Notes under the pieces: generated by a model | What the model was told of the DNA's origin: nothing | Database searches by the model: none | Seen by the model: the letters and a program-made list of their open reading frames with translations, nothing else | Position numbers and translations under genes: made by a program | Assembly (NCBI RefSeq): GCF_014648195.1 | Contig: NZ_BMQQ01000022.1 | Location: forward strand, 70,653-124,314 | Length of the DNA stretch: 53,662 bases | DNA from: Streptomyces purpureus | GTDB lineage: Bacteria; Actinomycetota; Actinomycetes; Streptomycetales; Streptomycetaceae | Direction: 5' to 3' | In this document: piece after piece, positions 32,752 through 42,209 of the stretch | How positions within the stretch are numbered: position 1 is the first letter of the stretch | Layout: every line of letters begins with the position of its first letter

Positions 32752-33708
32752 GTGCAGCGCTGGCGTGGCTTGGAGGACATCCCCCAGGACTGGGGGCGCA
32801 GCGTCGTCACCATCGGCTCCTACGACGGTGTCCACCGCGGCCACCAGCTGATCATCGGGCGGGCCGTCGAGCGCGCCCACGAGCTGGGCGTCCCGTCGGT
32901 GGTCGTCACCTTCGACCCGCACCCCAGCGAGGTCGTCCGGCCGGGCAGCCACCCGCCGCTGCTCGCCCCGCACAGCAGGCGCTGCGAGCTGATGGCCGAG
33001 CTCGGTGTGGACGCGGTGCTCGTGCTCCCCTTCACCCAGGAGTTCTCCCAGCTGTCGCCGGCGGACTTCATCGTGAAGGTCCTCGTCGACAAGCTGCACG
33101 CGCGCGCCGTCATCGAGGGGCCGAACTTCCGCTTCGGCCACCGCGCCGCCGGCACGGTCGCCTTCCTCACCGAGATGGGCGCCACCTACGACTACGAGGT
33201 CGAGGTCATCGACCTCTCGCTGAGCGGATCGGCCGGCGGCGGCCAGCCCTTCTCCTCCACCCTCACGCGCCGGCTCGTGGCGGAGGGCGACGTCGAGGGC
33301 GCCGCCGAGATCCTCGGCCGGCCGCACCGCGTCGAGGGCGTCGTCGTCCGCGGCGCCCAGCGCGGCCGCGAGCTCGGCTTCCCCACGGCCAACGTGGAGA
33401 CCCTGCCGCACACCGCCATCCCCGCTGACGGCGTGTACGCCGGATGGCTCACCGCCGACGGGGAGCGCATGCCCGCCGCGATCTCGGTCGGCACCAACCC
33501 CCAGTTCGACGGCACCGAGCGGACCGTCGAGGCGTACGCGATCGACCGGGTCGGTCTCGACCTGTACGGGATGCACGTGGCCGTCGACTTCCTCGCCTAT
33601 GTGCGCGGCATGGAGAAGTTCGAGTCCATCGAGGCCCTGCTCGAGGCGATCGCGGCGGACGTCAAGCGCTGCCGTGAGCTGACGGAGGCGTACGACCTCG
33701 GCCGTTGA
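32752..33708 (+). CDS. ribF: Bifunctional riboflavin kinase / FAD synthetase
   Basis: A 318-residue enzyme making FMN and FAD. The N-terminal nucleotidyltransferase domain shows GSYDGVHRGHQLIIGRAV and the C-terminal flavokinase domain shows GRELGFPTANVE. The GTG at 32752 follows GAGGAGCGG. Only 41 bases separate it from the upstream gene, so there is no room for an FMN riboswitch and it is probably co-transcribed. Confidence 0.95.
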   Translation: MQRWRGLEDIPQDWGRSVVTIGSYDGVHRGHQLIIGRAVERAHELGVPSVVVTFDPHPSEVVRPGSHPPLLAPHSRRCELMAELGVDAVLVLPFTQEFSQLSPADFIVKVLVDKLHARAVIEGPNFRFGHRAAGTVAFLTEMGATYDYEVEVIDLSLSGSAGGGQPFSSTLTRRLVAEGDVEGAAEILGRPHRVEGVVVRGAQRGRELGFPTANVETLPHTAIPADGVYAGWLTADGERMPAAISVGTNPQFDGTERTVEAYAIDRVGLDLYGMHVAVDFLAYVRGMEKFESIEALLEAIAADVKRCRELTEAYDLGR

Positions 33709-33734
33709 GCCGGACAGCGGGCCGGGGGAGCGGG

Positions 33735-34952
33735 TCACCAGGTGACGAGCAGCTCCCTGGGGCCCCGGATGAGGCCCTTGGACTGCCAGGGCGTCTCCTC
33801 GGGCGGGCCCGCGAGCCGCAGGTCCGGATAGCGGGCCATCAGGGTCGAGAGCATCACCTCGGACTCCATCCGGGTCAGCATCGCGCCCATGCAGTGGTGC
33901 GGTCCGTGGCCGAACGCCATATGGGCCACGGCGGCCCGGTCGAAGTCGACGGTGTGCGGGTCCTCGAAGACCTCCGGGTCGCGGTTGGCGGCGAGATACG
34001 ACGCGTACACCGCCTCGCCCGCCCGGATCAGCACCCCGCCGAGCTCCACGTCCTCGGTGGCGATCCGGGGCAGCCCCACGCCGTTGCGGTGCGGGATCCA
34101 TCGCAGCAGCTCGTCCACGGCCTCCGGCAGCAGCTGCGGCTCGGCCCGCAGCCGGTTCATCAGCTCGGGCCGGGTCAGCAGCAGATACACCATGTTGGCG
34201 CTGTTGTTGCGGACCGCGTGCGCGCCGCTCACCAGCACGGCCGTCGCCAGTGACACCGCCTCGTCCGCGCTGATCCGGCCCTCGGCCCAGGACTCGGCCA
34301 GCTCGCCGGCGAGATCGTCGTGCGGCTCCCTCCTCCGCCGCTCCAGGAGCTGGACCAGATAGGCGCGGATCTGCTCCTTCGCCGCGACGCTGCTCCGCGG
34401 GCCCGGCCCGGAGGAGAGGATGACATCGGGCCATGACGCCAGTTGGGCGCGGTCCTCATGGGGGATTCCGAGCAGGTCGCAGACGACGGCGAGCGGGAGC
34501 GGGCCGTGCAGGTGGCGCATCAGATCGGCCGGCTTGCCCTGGCGTTCCATCGCGTCGAGGAGCTCGTTGGCCGTGCGCTGGGCCAGCGGACGCAGCCGGC
34601 GGGCGTTCTGGCCGGTGAACGTCCTGATCACGGCCTTGCGCAGCCGGGTGTGGTGCGGCGGGTCGGCGTAGTTCAGGGACTCCTTGGCGGCCACCCGGTG
34701 CCCGGTCATGCCGGTGACCTCACGGTCCAGCAGGGCGGTGCGGCTGAAGCGCGGGTCGGAGGTGACCGTCCGGACGTCCTCGTACCGCGTCACCAGCCAG
34801 GCTTCGCTGTGCGCCGCGAACGGCAGCCGGATGCGGGCGACCGGCTCCTCGGCGAGCAGCTCGGTCAGCAGCGGGTCGAAGTCCAGTGCGGGCAGGTCGT
34901 CGACGGCCCAGATGCGGACGGGCGGCTCTGCGGTCGTGGGTTCGGACGTCAT
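33735..34952 (-). CDS. Cytochrome P450, CYP158 type (probable flaviolin-coupling enzyme)
   Basis: A 405-residue soluble P450. The heme-thiolate motif is FGHGPHHCMG and the K-helix motif is EAVDELLR. The stretch RWIPHRNGVGLPRIATEDVE closely resembles CYP158A enzymes as I remember them. These couple flaviolin into dimers and trimers. The I-helix (SGAHAVRNNSANM) lacks the usual acid-alcohol pair, also a feature of CYP158. The ATG at 34952 is used; a TTG three codons earlier is possible. It is transcribed divergently from the RppA gene, which supplies the flaviolin precursor, and converges on ribF with a 26-base gap. Confidence 0.88.
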   Translation of the reverse strand: MTSEPTTAEPPVRIWAVDDLPALDFDPLLTELLAEEPVARIRLPFAAHSEAWLVTRYEDVRTVTSDPRFSRTALLDREVTGMTGHRVAAKESLNYADPPHHTRLRKAVIRTFTGQNARRLRPLAQRTANELLDAMERQGKPADLMRHLHGPLPLAVVCDLLGIPHEDRAQLASWPDVILSSGPGPRSSVAAKEQIRAYLVQLLERRRREPHDDLAGELAESWAEGRISADEAVSLATAVLVSGAHAVRNNSANMVYLLLTRPELMNRLRAEPQLLPEAVDELLRWIPHRNGVGLPRIATEDVELGGVLIRAGEAVYASYLAANRDPEVFEDPHTVDFDRAAVAHMAFGHGPHHCMGAMLTRMESEVMLSTLMARYPDLRLAGPPEETPWQSKGLIRGPRELLVTW

Positions 34953-35026
34953 GGGGCACAACTCCCGGTAGATCGGTCACGGCCGTCCGGCGGTCGCTCT
35001 GCGTGTTCCGGGCCGCCCGTGCGGAC

Positions 35027-35074
35027 GGTCCGCGCTGAATCCCTTCCCGAACCGGCAAGGAGCTTGCGCGGACC
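35027..35074. promoter_or_regulatory. Inverted repeat in the divergent P450/rppA promoter region
   Basis: GGTCCGCGC (35027-35035) and GCGCGGACC (35066-35074) are perfect 9-bp inverted arms 30 bases apart. Each arm also lies in its own local palindrome (GCGGAC-G-GTCCGC and GCGCGGACCGCGC). The 255-bp gap between the two starts must hold both promoters, so this is a candidate shared operator. Confidence 0.45.
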
Positions 35075-35207
35075 GCGCGCACAGCCCCCTGAACGGACGA
35101 CTCGCCGCACGCCGCCCTACGCTCCGTCACGGCCTCCCGGTTGCGGGGCCGGGGACCACGGATGAGTGTGGGCCGCAGCCCCGCACACGCGAACGAAGGA
35201 GAGCGTC

Positions 35208-36362
35208 GTGGCGACCCTGTGCAAACCGGCCGTGGCGGTGCCCGAGCACGTGATCACGATGGAGGAGACGCTCGCCCTCGCCCGTACCCGCCACGCCGAT
35301 CACCCCCAACTCCCGCTGGCGCTGAGGCTGATCGGCAACACCGGGGTGACCCGCCGCCACCTCGTGCAGCCCATCGAGGAGACCCTGCGCCATCCCGGCT
35401 TCGAGCAGCGCAACGCGCTCTACGAACGGGAGGCCAAGCGCCGCGTCCCCGATGTGATCAAGCACGCCCTGAACAACGCCGAACTGCGCCCCGCCGACAT
35501 CGACATGATCGTCTATGTCTCCTGCACCGGCTTCATGATGCCCTCGCTCACCGCCTGGCTCATCAACACCATGGGCTTCCCCAGCCACACCCGTCAGGTC
35601 CCCATCGCCCAGCTCGGCTGCGCGGCGGGCGGCGCGGCCGTCAACCGCGCGCACGACTTCTGCACCGCCTACCCGGACGCCAACGTCCTGATCGTGGCGT
35701 GCGAGTTCTGCTCGCTCTGCTACCAGCCCACCGACCTCGGCGTCGGCTCGCTGCTCTCCAACGGTCTCTTCGGCGACGCGGTGGCCGCGGCCGTCGTACG
35801 GGGCCACGGCGGCATCGGCATCGCCCTGGAGCGCAACCACTCCCACCTCGTCCCCGACACCGAGGACTGGATCGCCTACAGCGTCCGCGCCACCGGCTTC
35901 CACTTCCTCCTCGACAAACGGGTCCCCGGCACGATGGAGCCGCTCGCCCCGGCCCTGCGCGAGATGTCCGCCGCCCACGGCTGGGACGCCGGCGACCTGG
36001 ACTTCTACATCATCCACGCGGGCGGGCCACGCATCCTGGACGACCTGTGCCGCTACCTCGAAGTGCCGCCCGAAGCCTTCCGGTTCAGCCGGGCCACCCT
36101 CACGGAGTACGGCAACATCGCCAGCGCGGTCGTCCTGGACGCGGTCCGCCGGCTCTTCGAGGAGGGCGCGCCCCCCGACGGCGCCCGTGGCATCCTCGCC
36201 GGTTTCGGCCCCGGCATCACGGCCGAGATGGCCCTCGGCAGCTGGAGCACGGCCCGCCCGGTCCACGACCCGGTCCTGAGCACCCGACGCGTCGTGGGCT
36301 ACGCCCCCAGGGTCACCCGGCGCCCGCCGGTGACGGTGACGGTGACGGCGCCCCTGCCATGA
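35208..36362 (+). CDS. rppA: Type III polyketide synthase RppA, 1,3,6,8-tetrahydroxynaphthalene synthase
   Basis: A 384-residue chalcone-synthase-fold enzyme that condenses five malonyl-CoA into tetrahydroxynaphthalene, which oxidises to flaviolin. With the GTG start at 35208 (AAGGAG six bases upstream), the catalytic Cys in AQLGCAAGG is exactly residue 138. The starter-site Cys in VSCTGFMMPS is exactly residue 106. Both match known RppA numbering and support this start. The catalytic His (IIHAGGP) and Asn (YGNIASAV) are present. The protein ends in a short PVTVTVTAPLP tail encoded by a (GGTGAC) repeat. The product pigments are usually UV-protective. Confidence 0.95.
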   Translation: MATLCKPAVAVPEHVITMEETLALARTRHADHPQLPLALRLIGNTGVTRRHLVQPIEETLRHPGFEQRNALYEREAKRRVPDVIKHALNNAELRPADIDMIVYVSCTGFMMPSLTAWLINTMGFPSHTRQVPIAQLGCAAGGAAVNRAHDFCTAYPDANVLIVACEFCSLCYQPTDLGVGSLLSNGLFGDAVAAAVVRGHGGIGIALERNHSHLVPDTEDWIAYSVRATGFHFLLDKRVPGTMEPLAPALREMSAAHGWDAGDLDFYIIHAGGPRILDDLCRYLEVPPEAFRFSRATLTEYGNIASAVVLDAVRRLFEEGAPPDGARGILAGFGPGITAEMALGSWSTARPVHDPVLSTRRVVGYAPRVTRRPPVTVTVTAPLP

Positions 36363-36377
36363 GCACCGCCCCGGGTC

Positions 36378-37370
36378 TCACCAGGCCGCCGTGACCTCCG
36401 CCGGACGCGCCCCCGCCGACCAGTGACAGGCCACCTGGGCCACCGCCCCGCCGCCCAGCACCGGCAGCTCCTCGCCCCGGCACCGGTCCGCGACCGCCGC
36501 CGCCTCGCCCGAGGCCAGCACCTGACAGCGGGCGTGGAAGCGGCACCCGCCCGGGATCCGCGCCGGGTCCGGCGGCTCCCCGCGCAGCACCACCGGCGGC
36601 AGCGGCGACTCCGGCAGCACCGACAACAGCGCCCGGGTATACGGGTGCTGGGGTGACGTCAGCACCGTCTCCACCGGGCCCGTCTCCACGATCCGGCCCA
36701 GATACATCACGGCCACCCGGTCCGCGATGTTCCACGCCAGACCCAGATCGTGGGTCACCACCAGCGCCGAAAGCCCCAGCTCGTCCCGGAGCCGGAGCAG
36801 CAGCGCCAGGATCTCGCCCCGTACGGACGCGTCGAGCGAGGCCACCGGCTCGTCGGCGACGATCAGTTCGGGCCCGAGCACGAGCGCGCCCGCGATGACC
36901 ACCCGCTGGCGCTGGCCGCCCGACAGCTCGTGCGGATAGCGCAGGAAGAACCGCTCCGGCGGCCGCAGCCCCGCCCGGGCCAGCGCCCCGGCGACCGCCT
37001 CCCGCTCGTCCCCGGCGTAGCCGTGGATCCGCAGCCCCTCGGCCACCGCGTCGTACACCGTGTGCCGCGGGTTGAGCGAGCCGCTCGGATCCTGCAGGAC
37101 CAGCTGCACCCGCTTGCGGTACGCCTTCAGCGCGGCCGCCTTGTACGCGAGCGGCTCCCCGGCGAACGTCACCCGCCCCGCCGTCGGCGTCACAAGCCCC
37201 AGCAGCGTCCGCGCCAGCGTCGTCTTGCCGCAGCCCGACTCGCCGACCAGGGCGACGATCTCCCCGGCGCCGATGTCCAGATCGACCCCGTCGACCGCCC
37301 GGGCGGCCGGGGCGCCGCGCCGGCCGGGGAAGGTGACACGCAGCCCGGCGGCGGACAGCAGATGGCTCAT
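36378..37370 (-). CDS. Peptide-type ABC transporter ATP-binding protein (DppF/OppF-like)
   Basis: A 330-residue ATPase with Walker A GESGCGKTT, signature LSGGQRQR, Walker B LIVADEP and the C-terminal oligopeptide-transporter segment ending GGCRFHARC. It is the last gene of a five-gene minus-strand operon and overlaps the preceding ATPase gene by ATGA. It converges on rppA with a 15-base gap. It would power import by the two permeases encoded upstream. Confidence 0.93.
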   Translation of the reverse strand: MSHLLSAAGLRVTFPGRRGAPAARAVDGVDLDIGAGEIVALVGESGCGKTTLARTLLGLVTPTAGRVTFAGEPLAYKAAALKAYRKRVQLVLQDPSGSLNPRHTVYDAVAEGLRIHGYAGDEREAVAGALARAGLRPPERFFLRYPHELSGGQRQRVVIAGALVLGPELIVADEPVASLDASVRGEILALLLRLRDELGLSALVVTHDLGLAWNIADRVAVMYLGRIVETGPVETVLTSPQHPYTRALLSVLPESPLPPVVLRGEPPDPARIPGGCRFHARCQVLASGEAAAVADRCRGEELPVLGGGAVAQVACHWSAGARPAEVTAAW

Positions 37371-38341
37371 GAGGGGCTCCCGACGGGTACGACATGGACA
37401 CAGGCGGCCCGCCTGGACGGCCCCGCCTCCCGCAGCTCCGGCGCCGCGTCCGCGCAGCCCTCCAGCGCGACCGGGCAGCGCGGATGGAACGTACAGCCGG
37501 ACGGCAGCGCCGACGGGTCCGGCGGATCACCCGGCAGCCCTCGCGGGGCACGCCGCGCGGCCGGGTCCCCGATCCGCGGGAACGCCGCCGAAAGGGCCCG
37601 CCCGTAGGGATGCTCGGCGGCGTCGTACACCTCCCGCGCCGGGCCCTCCTCCACCACCCGTCCCGCGTACATCACCGCGAGCCGGTCGCAGGTGTCGGCG
37701 AGCACCGCCAGATCGTGACTGATCATCAGCAGCGAGATGGAGTCCTCGGCGACCAGCTGCTCGATGAGCCGCAGGATCTGCGCCTGGATCATCACGTCCA
37801 GGGCCGTCGTCGGCTCGTCGGCGACGATCAGCCGGGGACCGCAGGCCAGCGCCATCGCGATCATCACCCGCTGGCGCTGGCCGCCGGAGAGCTCGTGCGG
37901 ATAGGCGTCGGCGCGCGCGGCCGGCAGCCCCACGTGCTCCAGCAGCTCGCCCACGCGCGTGCGGGCCGCCGCGGGCGTGGCCAGACCGTGCACGAGCAGC
38001 GGCTCGGCGATCTGGTCGCCGATCCGCCGCACCGCGTTCAGGGAGTGCATCGCACCCTGGAACACGATCGAGGCGCCCGCCCAGCGCACGGCCCGCAGCC
38101 GGCCCCACTTCATCGTGAGCACGTCCTCGCCGTCGAGCAGGATCTCGCCGCTGATCCGCGCGGACGGGGGCAGCAGCCGCAGCAGCGCCAGCGCCAGGGT
38201 GGACTTGCCGCAGCCCGACTCGCCCGCGACGCCCAGCTTCTGCCCGGCCTCCAGGGTCAGATCGACGCCGCGTACCGCGGGCACGGCCGCAGCCCCCGTC
38301 CCATAGGTGACATGGACGTCCTTGAGCGTCAGCAGGCTCAC
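37367..38341 (-). CDS. Peptide-type ABC transporter ATP-binding protein (DppD/OppD-like)
   Basis: A 324-residue ATPase starting SLLTLKDVHVTYGTG. It has Walker A GESGCGKST, signature LSGGQRQR, Walker B LIVADEP and the C-terminal CTFHPRCP segment. The GTG at 38341 overlaps the stop of the permease gene, which fixes the start; the longer upstream frame runs into the permease gene. It pairs with the neighbouring DppF-like subunit. Confidence 0.92.
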   Translation of the reverse strand: MSLLTLKDVHVTYGTGAAAVPAVRGVDLTLEAGQKLGVAGESGCGKSTLALALLRLLPPSARISGEILLDGEDVLTMKWGRLRAVRWAGASIVFQGAMHSLNAVRRIGDQIAEPLLVHGLATPAAARTRVGELLEHVGLPAARADAYPHELSGGQRQRVMIAMALACGPRLIVADEPTTALDVMIQAQILRLIEQLVAEDSISLLMISHDLAVLADTCDRLAVMYAGRVVEEGPAREVYDAAEHPYGRALSAAFPRIGDPAARRAPRGLPGDPPDPSALPSGCTFHPRCPVALEGCADAAPELREAGPSRRAACVHVVPVGSPS

Positions 38342-39240
38342 CGTCCCACCCCCAGCTTCGGGTTGAGCACCGACTCGATCGCCCGGCCGCACAGCGTGAA
38401 CGCGAGCGCGACCAGCGCGATGGCGATGCCGGGCGGTGCCAGATACCACCAGTGCCCGGCCGAGACCGCGCCCGCCTCACGGGCGTCCTGGAGCATCCCG
38501 CCCCAGGAGACCACGGTCGGATCGCCGAGGCCGAGGAAGGCCAGGGTCGCCTCGGTCAGGATGGCCGTGGAGATGCCGAGCGTGGTCTGCGCCAGCACCA
38601 GCGGCATCACGTTCGGCAGCACGTGGCGGGTCATCACATGACCGTGACCGCCGCCGAGGGCCCGGGCCCGCTCGATGTACGGACGGGACTCGACCGCGAT
38701 GGTCTGGGCCCGTACCAGCCGGGCGGTGGTGGGCCAGCTGGTGATGCCGATCGCCAGGATCACCGTCCACATGGACCGGGACAGGACGGTCGCCAGCACG
38801 ATCGCCAGGACCAGCGCCGGCATCACCAGGAACCAGTCCGTCACCCGCATCAGCACGGTGGAGAACCAGCCGCCGTAGTGCCCGGCGACGATCCCGACGA
38901 GGGTGCCGATGGCGACGGAGAGCGCCGCCGCGAGCAGCCCCACCGCCAGCGAGACCCGCGCGCCCCACACCAGCAGCCCGAGCAGGGACCGCCCGAACTG
39001 GTCGGTGCCGAGCGGGAAACGGCCGCTCGGCGACTCCAGCGCCCCGCCGGGCGCGTCGGTGACGCTCTGCACGTCGTCGCCGACGACGAGCGGGGCGGCC
39101 AGCGCCAGGGCGGCGATCAGCGCCAGGCCCGCCAGCCCGTAGAGCCCGGCCCGGTGCGAGCGGTACCGCTGCCAGAAGCGGGCGACGGCGTTCCTGCGCC
39201 GCGCCCAGGCCAGTGAGGTCGTCGTCGGTACGGTCGTCAT
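38338..39240 (-). CDS. ABC transporter permease (DppC/OppC-like)
   Basis: A 300-residue membrane protein. A first membrane helix (GLYGLAGLALIAALALAAPL) is followed by the periplasmic-type segment PLGTDQFGRSLLGLLVWGARVSL, typical of DppC, and the binding-protein-dependent transport domain with the EAA-like loop IERARALGGGHGHVMTRHVLPN. The ATG at 39240 overlaps the previous permease's stop. Confidence 0.93.
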   Translation of the reverse strand: MTTVPTTTSLAWARRRNAVARFWQRYRSHRAGLYGLAGLALIAALALAAPLVVGDDVQSVTDAPGGALESPSGRFPLGTDQFGRSLLGLLVWGARVSLAVGLLAAALSVAIGTLVGIVAGHYGGWFSTVLMRVTDWFLVMPALVLAIVLATVLSRSMWTVILAIGITSWPTTARLVRAQTIAVESRPYIERARALGGGHGHVMTRHVLPNVMPLVLAQTTLGISTAILTEATLAFLGLGDPTVVSWGGMLQDAREAGAVSAGHWWYLAPPGIAIALVALAFTLCGRAIESVLNPKLGVGR

Positions 39241-40289
39241 CGGCCCACCCGGGGATCGAGCAGCGGATAGAGCAGGTCGGCGAGGAGGTTCATCAGGATC
39301 ATGGCGCCCGCGAAGACCACGAAAAGGCCCTGCACGAGCGGCAGATCGGGCACGCTCAGCGCCTGGTAGAAGAGCCCGCCCAGGCCCGGCCAGGAGAAGA
39401 CCGTCTCCACCAGGATCGAACCGGCCGCCACATGCCCCAGATTGATGAACACCATGGTGACCGTCGGCAGCAGCGCGTTCGGCACGGCGTGGCGGCGGCG
39501 CACCACGTCGTCCCGCAGCCCCTTCGCCCGGGCCGTCGTCAGGTAGTCCCCGCCCATCTCGTCCAGCAGCGACGAGCGCATCACCAGCAGGGTCTGGGCG
39601 TAGCCGACCGCGACGAGCGTGAGCACCGGCAGCACCATGTGATGGGCGACGTCGAGGACGTACGCGAAACCGGTCGTGTCCCCCGACTCCATGCCCCCGG
39701 TGGGGAAGAGCCCGGGGATCGGGCCCATGCCGACCGCGAAGACGATGATGAGCAGCAGCCCGAGCCAGAACGACGGCACCGACCACAGGGTGAGCGCCAC
39801 GCCGGTGTTGAGCCGGTCGCCGAGACTGCCGTGGCGCCAGGCCGAGCGGGTGCCCAGCCACAGCCCGAGCGCCGAGTAGATGACCACGGCCACACCCGTG
39901 AGCAGCAGCGTGGCCGGCACCTTCTGGGCGATCAGCTCGCCGACCGGGGCGCGGAACTGGTACGACATGCCGAGGTCGCCGGTGAGCGCCTTGGCGCAGT
40001 AGTCGGTGAACTGCTGCCACAGCGGCAGGTCGAGGCTGAACTGCCTGCGCAGTGTGGCCAGTTGCTCGGCGGAGGTGGGGACGCCGTGCGTCATCGCCTT
40101 CACCGGGTCGCCCGGCAGGATCCGGAAGAGGAAGAAGCTGGTGACAAGCACGGCGAGCAGCGAGACGGCCGCGCCGCCCAGCTTGCCCGCCGCGTGGCGC
40201 AGATACGCGACCGTGGTGCGCGAGGCCTCCCCGGCGGTGCGGACCTCGCGGGGCCGCACCACCTCGGCCGGGGTGCTTGCGGTGGTCAT
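39237..40289 (-). CDS. ABC transporter permease (DppB/OppB-like)
   Basis: A 350-residue membrane protein. After about 30 cytoplasmic residues comes the first helix, then FFLFRILPGDPVKAM, the hallmark of DppB subunits. The LTTARAKGLRDDVVRRRHAVPNALLP loop that contacts the ATPases is present. It starts three bases after the binding-protein gene and overlaps the next permease gene by four bases. Confidence 0.93.
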   Translation of the reverse strand: MTTASTPAEVVRPREVRTAGEASRTTVAYLRHAAGKLGGAAVSLLAVLVTSFFLFRILPGDPVKAMTHGVPTSAEQLATLRRQFSLDLPLWQQFTDYCAKALTGDLGMSYQFRAPVGELIAQKVPATLLLTGVAVVIYSALGLWLGTRSAWRHGSLGDRLNTGVALTLWSVPSFWLGLLLIIVFAVGMGPIPGLFPTGGMESGDTTGFAYVLDVAHHMVLPVLTLVAVGYAQTLLVMRSSLLDEMGGDYLTTARAKGLRDDVVRRRHAVPNALLPTVTMVFINLGHVAAGSILVETVFSWPGLGGLFYQALSVPDLPLVQGLFVVFAGAMILMNLLADLLYPLLDPRVGR

Positions 40290-40292
40290 CGC

Positions 40293-42158
40293 CTACTCGC
40301 GGTCGTCGGCGGTGGAGCGGCGGCGCAGCATCAGGAACAGCCCGGCCGCGACGGCGGCCACCACGGCCGCACCGATCCCCACGACCACGCCGGCCGACGA
40401 GGACGAGCCGCCGCCCGCGCCCGTACCGCCCTCACCGGCCGGTACGGCGGACCACCAGCTCCAGTAGCCGTCCTGGCCCCAGAGGTTTCCGCCGTCCTCC
40501 GGCATGGTCGTGATCGAGCTGATCTGGTCGGTGCGGTACGCCTCGACCGCGTTGGGGTACACCATGACATTCATGTACCCCGTGTCGTACAGCCTGGACT
40601 GCATCCGCTTGACCAGGTCCGCCCGCTTGGCGGCGTCGTACTCCACCGACTGCCGCGCGTACAGCTCGTCGAACTGCCGGTCGCAGATGAAGTTGTCGGT
40701 CGCGCCGGTGTCCTTCGGTGTCGCGGGGAGCGCGCCGCAGGTGTGGATGGACAGGACGTAGTCCGGGTCAGGGTTGACCGACCAGCCGTCGAAGGCCAGG
40801 TCGTAGTCGCCCTTGGCCCAGGGGTCGGAGACGTTGTCGAGGCAGTCGACCTTCAGTCCGATGCCGAGCTTGCCCCACCACTCCTGGAGGTATTTTCCGA
40901 CCGCCTTGTCGTTGGGGTCGGTGGCGTGACACAGGATCCGGAAGTCCAGCTGCTTGCCGTCCTTGCCGGTCCGCCTGCCCGTGCCGTCCTTCTTGTAACC
41001 GGCCTGGTCGAGGATCTGGGCGGCCTTGGCCGGGTCATGGGTGAGCTTCTGGGTGGGCGCCGGCTTCCAGAAGTACGAGCCGAAGCGCGGCGGGATGTAT
41101 CCCTCGCCCTCGACGGCGTGTCCTTGGAACACCTTGTCGACGATGGTCCTGCGGTCGACGGAGAGGAACAGTGCCTTGCGGACCGCCGGGTCGAGCAGCG
41201 CCCGGTGTCCGCTGCCGAAGGTCTTGCCGTCCTTGGACCGGGCGCCCGGGTTGGTGGCCAGCGCGAAGAAGCGCCGCCCCGGAGCGTCGTTGACCTTGAT
41301 GTTCTCGGCGTTCTTCAGCGACGCCGCCTGCGCGGGGGTGAGGTTGGGGACGAACGACACCTCGCCCTTGCGCAGCGCCGCGACGGCCGCGTCGTTGTCC
41401 TTGTAGTACTTGAGGACCAGCTCGTCGAACTTGGGCGCGCCGCGCCAGAACTTCTTGTTCGGTGTGAGCTTGAGGTACTGGTCGACCTTGAAGTCGGTGA
41501 CGACGAAGGGGCCGTTGCCGACGATCGGGAACGACTGGTCGTTGTTGAACTTGGAGAAGTCACCGACCTTCTCCCATACGTGCTTGGGCACGATCGGCAC
41601 GTCGAGCGCCGTCATCGTGGCCTGGGGCTTCTTCAGCTCGATGACCAGCGTGCGCGGGTCGGGGGCGGTGACCTTCTTGAAGTTGGCGGTGAACGAACCG
41701 TTGGCGGTCGCGGCGTTCGGGTCCGTCATCATTTTGTTGAACGTCCAGGCCGCGTCCTCGGCGGTGGCCTGCGTGCCGTCGGACCAGGTGGAGTCCGTAC
41801 GGATCGTGTACGTCCACGTCAGCTTGTCGGGCGAGGGCGCCCAGGCGGTGGCGAAGCCGGGGATCGGCCGGCCGTCCTTGGGGCCGTAGTTCGTGAGGTA
41901 CTCGTAGGCCAGACGGTGGACGGTGGTCGAGGTGAGCCGCTGGGCGAGGAACGGGCTGAGCGAGTCGATGCTCTGCGAGACGGCGATGGTGAGGACCTTC
42001 TTGCCGCCCTTCCCGTCCTTGGAGTCGTCGGTGGCGGGCTGTGCGTGGGCGGCCTGAGCGGGCACGGCCACCAGCGCGGAGGCGGCGACACCGGAGGCGA
42101 GGAACAGTCGGATCAGGGGGCGTGTCCGGGGCGGGCGGGGCGTGACCTTAATGACCAT
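40293..42158 (-). CDS. Peptide-type ABC transporter substrate-binding protein with C-terminal membrane anchor
   Basis: A 621-residue SBP_bac_5 family protein. The N-terminus is a Sec-type signal peptide (FLASGVAASALVAVPAQAAHA) with no lipobox Cys. The mature domain spans residues about 50-570 (IDSLSPFLAQRLTSTTVHRL, EDAAWTFNKMM, IVGNGPFVV, DPAVRKALFLSVDR). A Gly/Ser linker, a single membrane helix (VVVGIGAAVVAAVAAGLFLML) and a basic RRR tail follow, so the protein is anchored from its C-terminus instead of as a lipoprotein. The ligand is unknown; the family binds peptides, nickel or other small molecules. It is the first gene of the operon. Confidence 0.92.
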   Translation of the reverse strand: MVIKVTPRPPRTRPLIRLFLASGVAASALVAVPAQAAHAQPATDDSKDGKGGKKVLTIAVSQSIDSLSPFLAQRLTSTTVHRLAYEYLTNYGPKDGRPIPGFATAWAPSPDKLTWTYTIRTDSTWSDGTQATAEDAAWTFNKMMTDPNAATANGSFTANFKKVTAPDPRTLVIELKKPQATMTALDVPIVPKHVWEKVGDFSKFNNDQSFPIVGNGPFVVTDFKVDQYLKLTPNKKFWRGAPKFDELVLKYYKDNDAAVAALRKGEVSFVPNLTPAQAASLKNAENIKVNDAPGRRFFALATNPGARSKDGKTFGSGHRALLDPAVRKALFLSVDRRTIVDKVFQGHAVEGEGYIPPRFGSYFWKPAPTQKLTHDPAKAAQILDQAGYKKDGTGRRTGKDGKQLDFRILCHATDPNDKAVGKYLQEWWGKLGIGLKVDCLDNVSDPWAKGDYDLAFDGWSVNPDPDYVLSIHTCGALPATPKDTGATDNFICDRQFDELYARQSVEYDAAKRADLVKRMQSRLYDTGYMNVMVYPNAVEAYRTDQISSITTMPEDGGNLWGQDGYWSWWSAVPAGEGGTGAGGGSSSSAGVVVGIGAAVVAAVAAGLFLMLRRRSTADDRE

Positions 42159-42209
42159 GAGACGTGACCTCGCGTCGTGGATCTTGGGGGCGCCAACTGG
42201 TGAAGCGAA

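Noticed and set aside
34443..35165. Plus-strand open frame across the P450 gene and its promoter
   Set aside because: It is antisense to a P450 with intact motifs and has no domain of its own.
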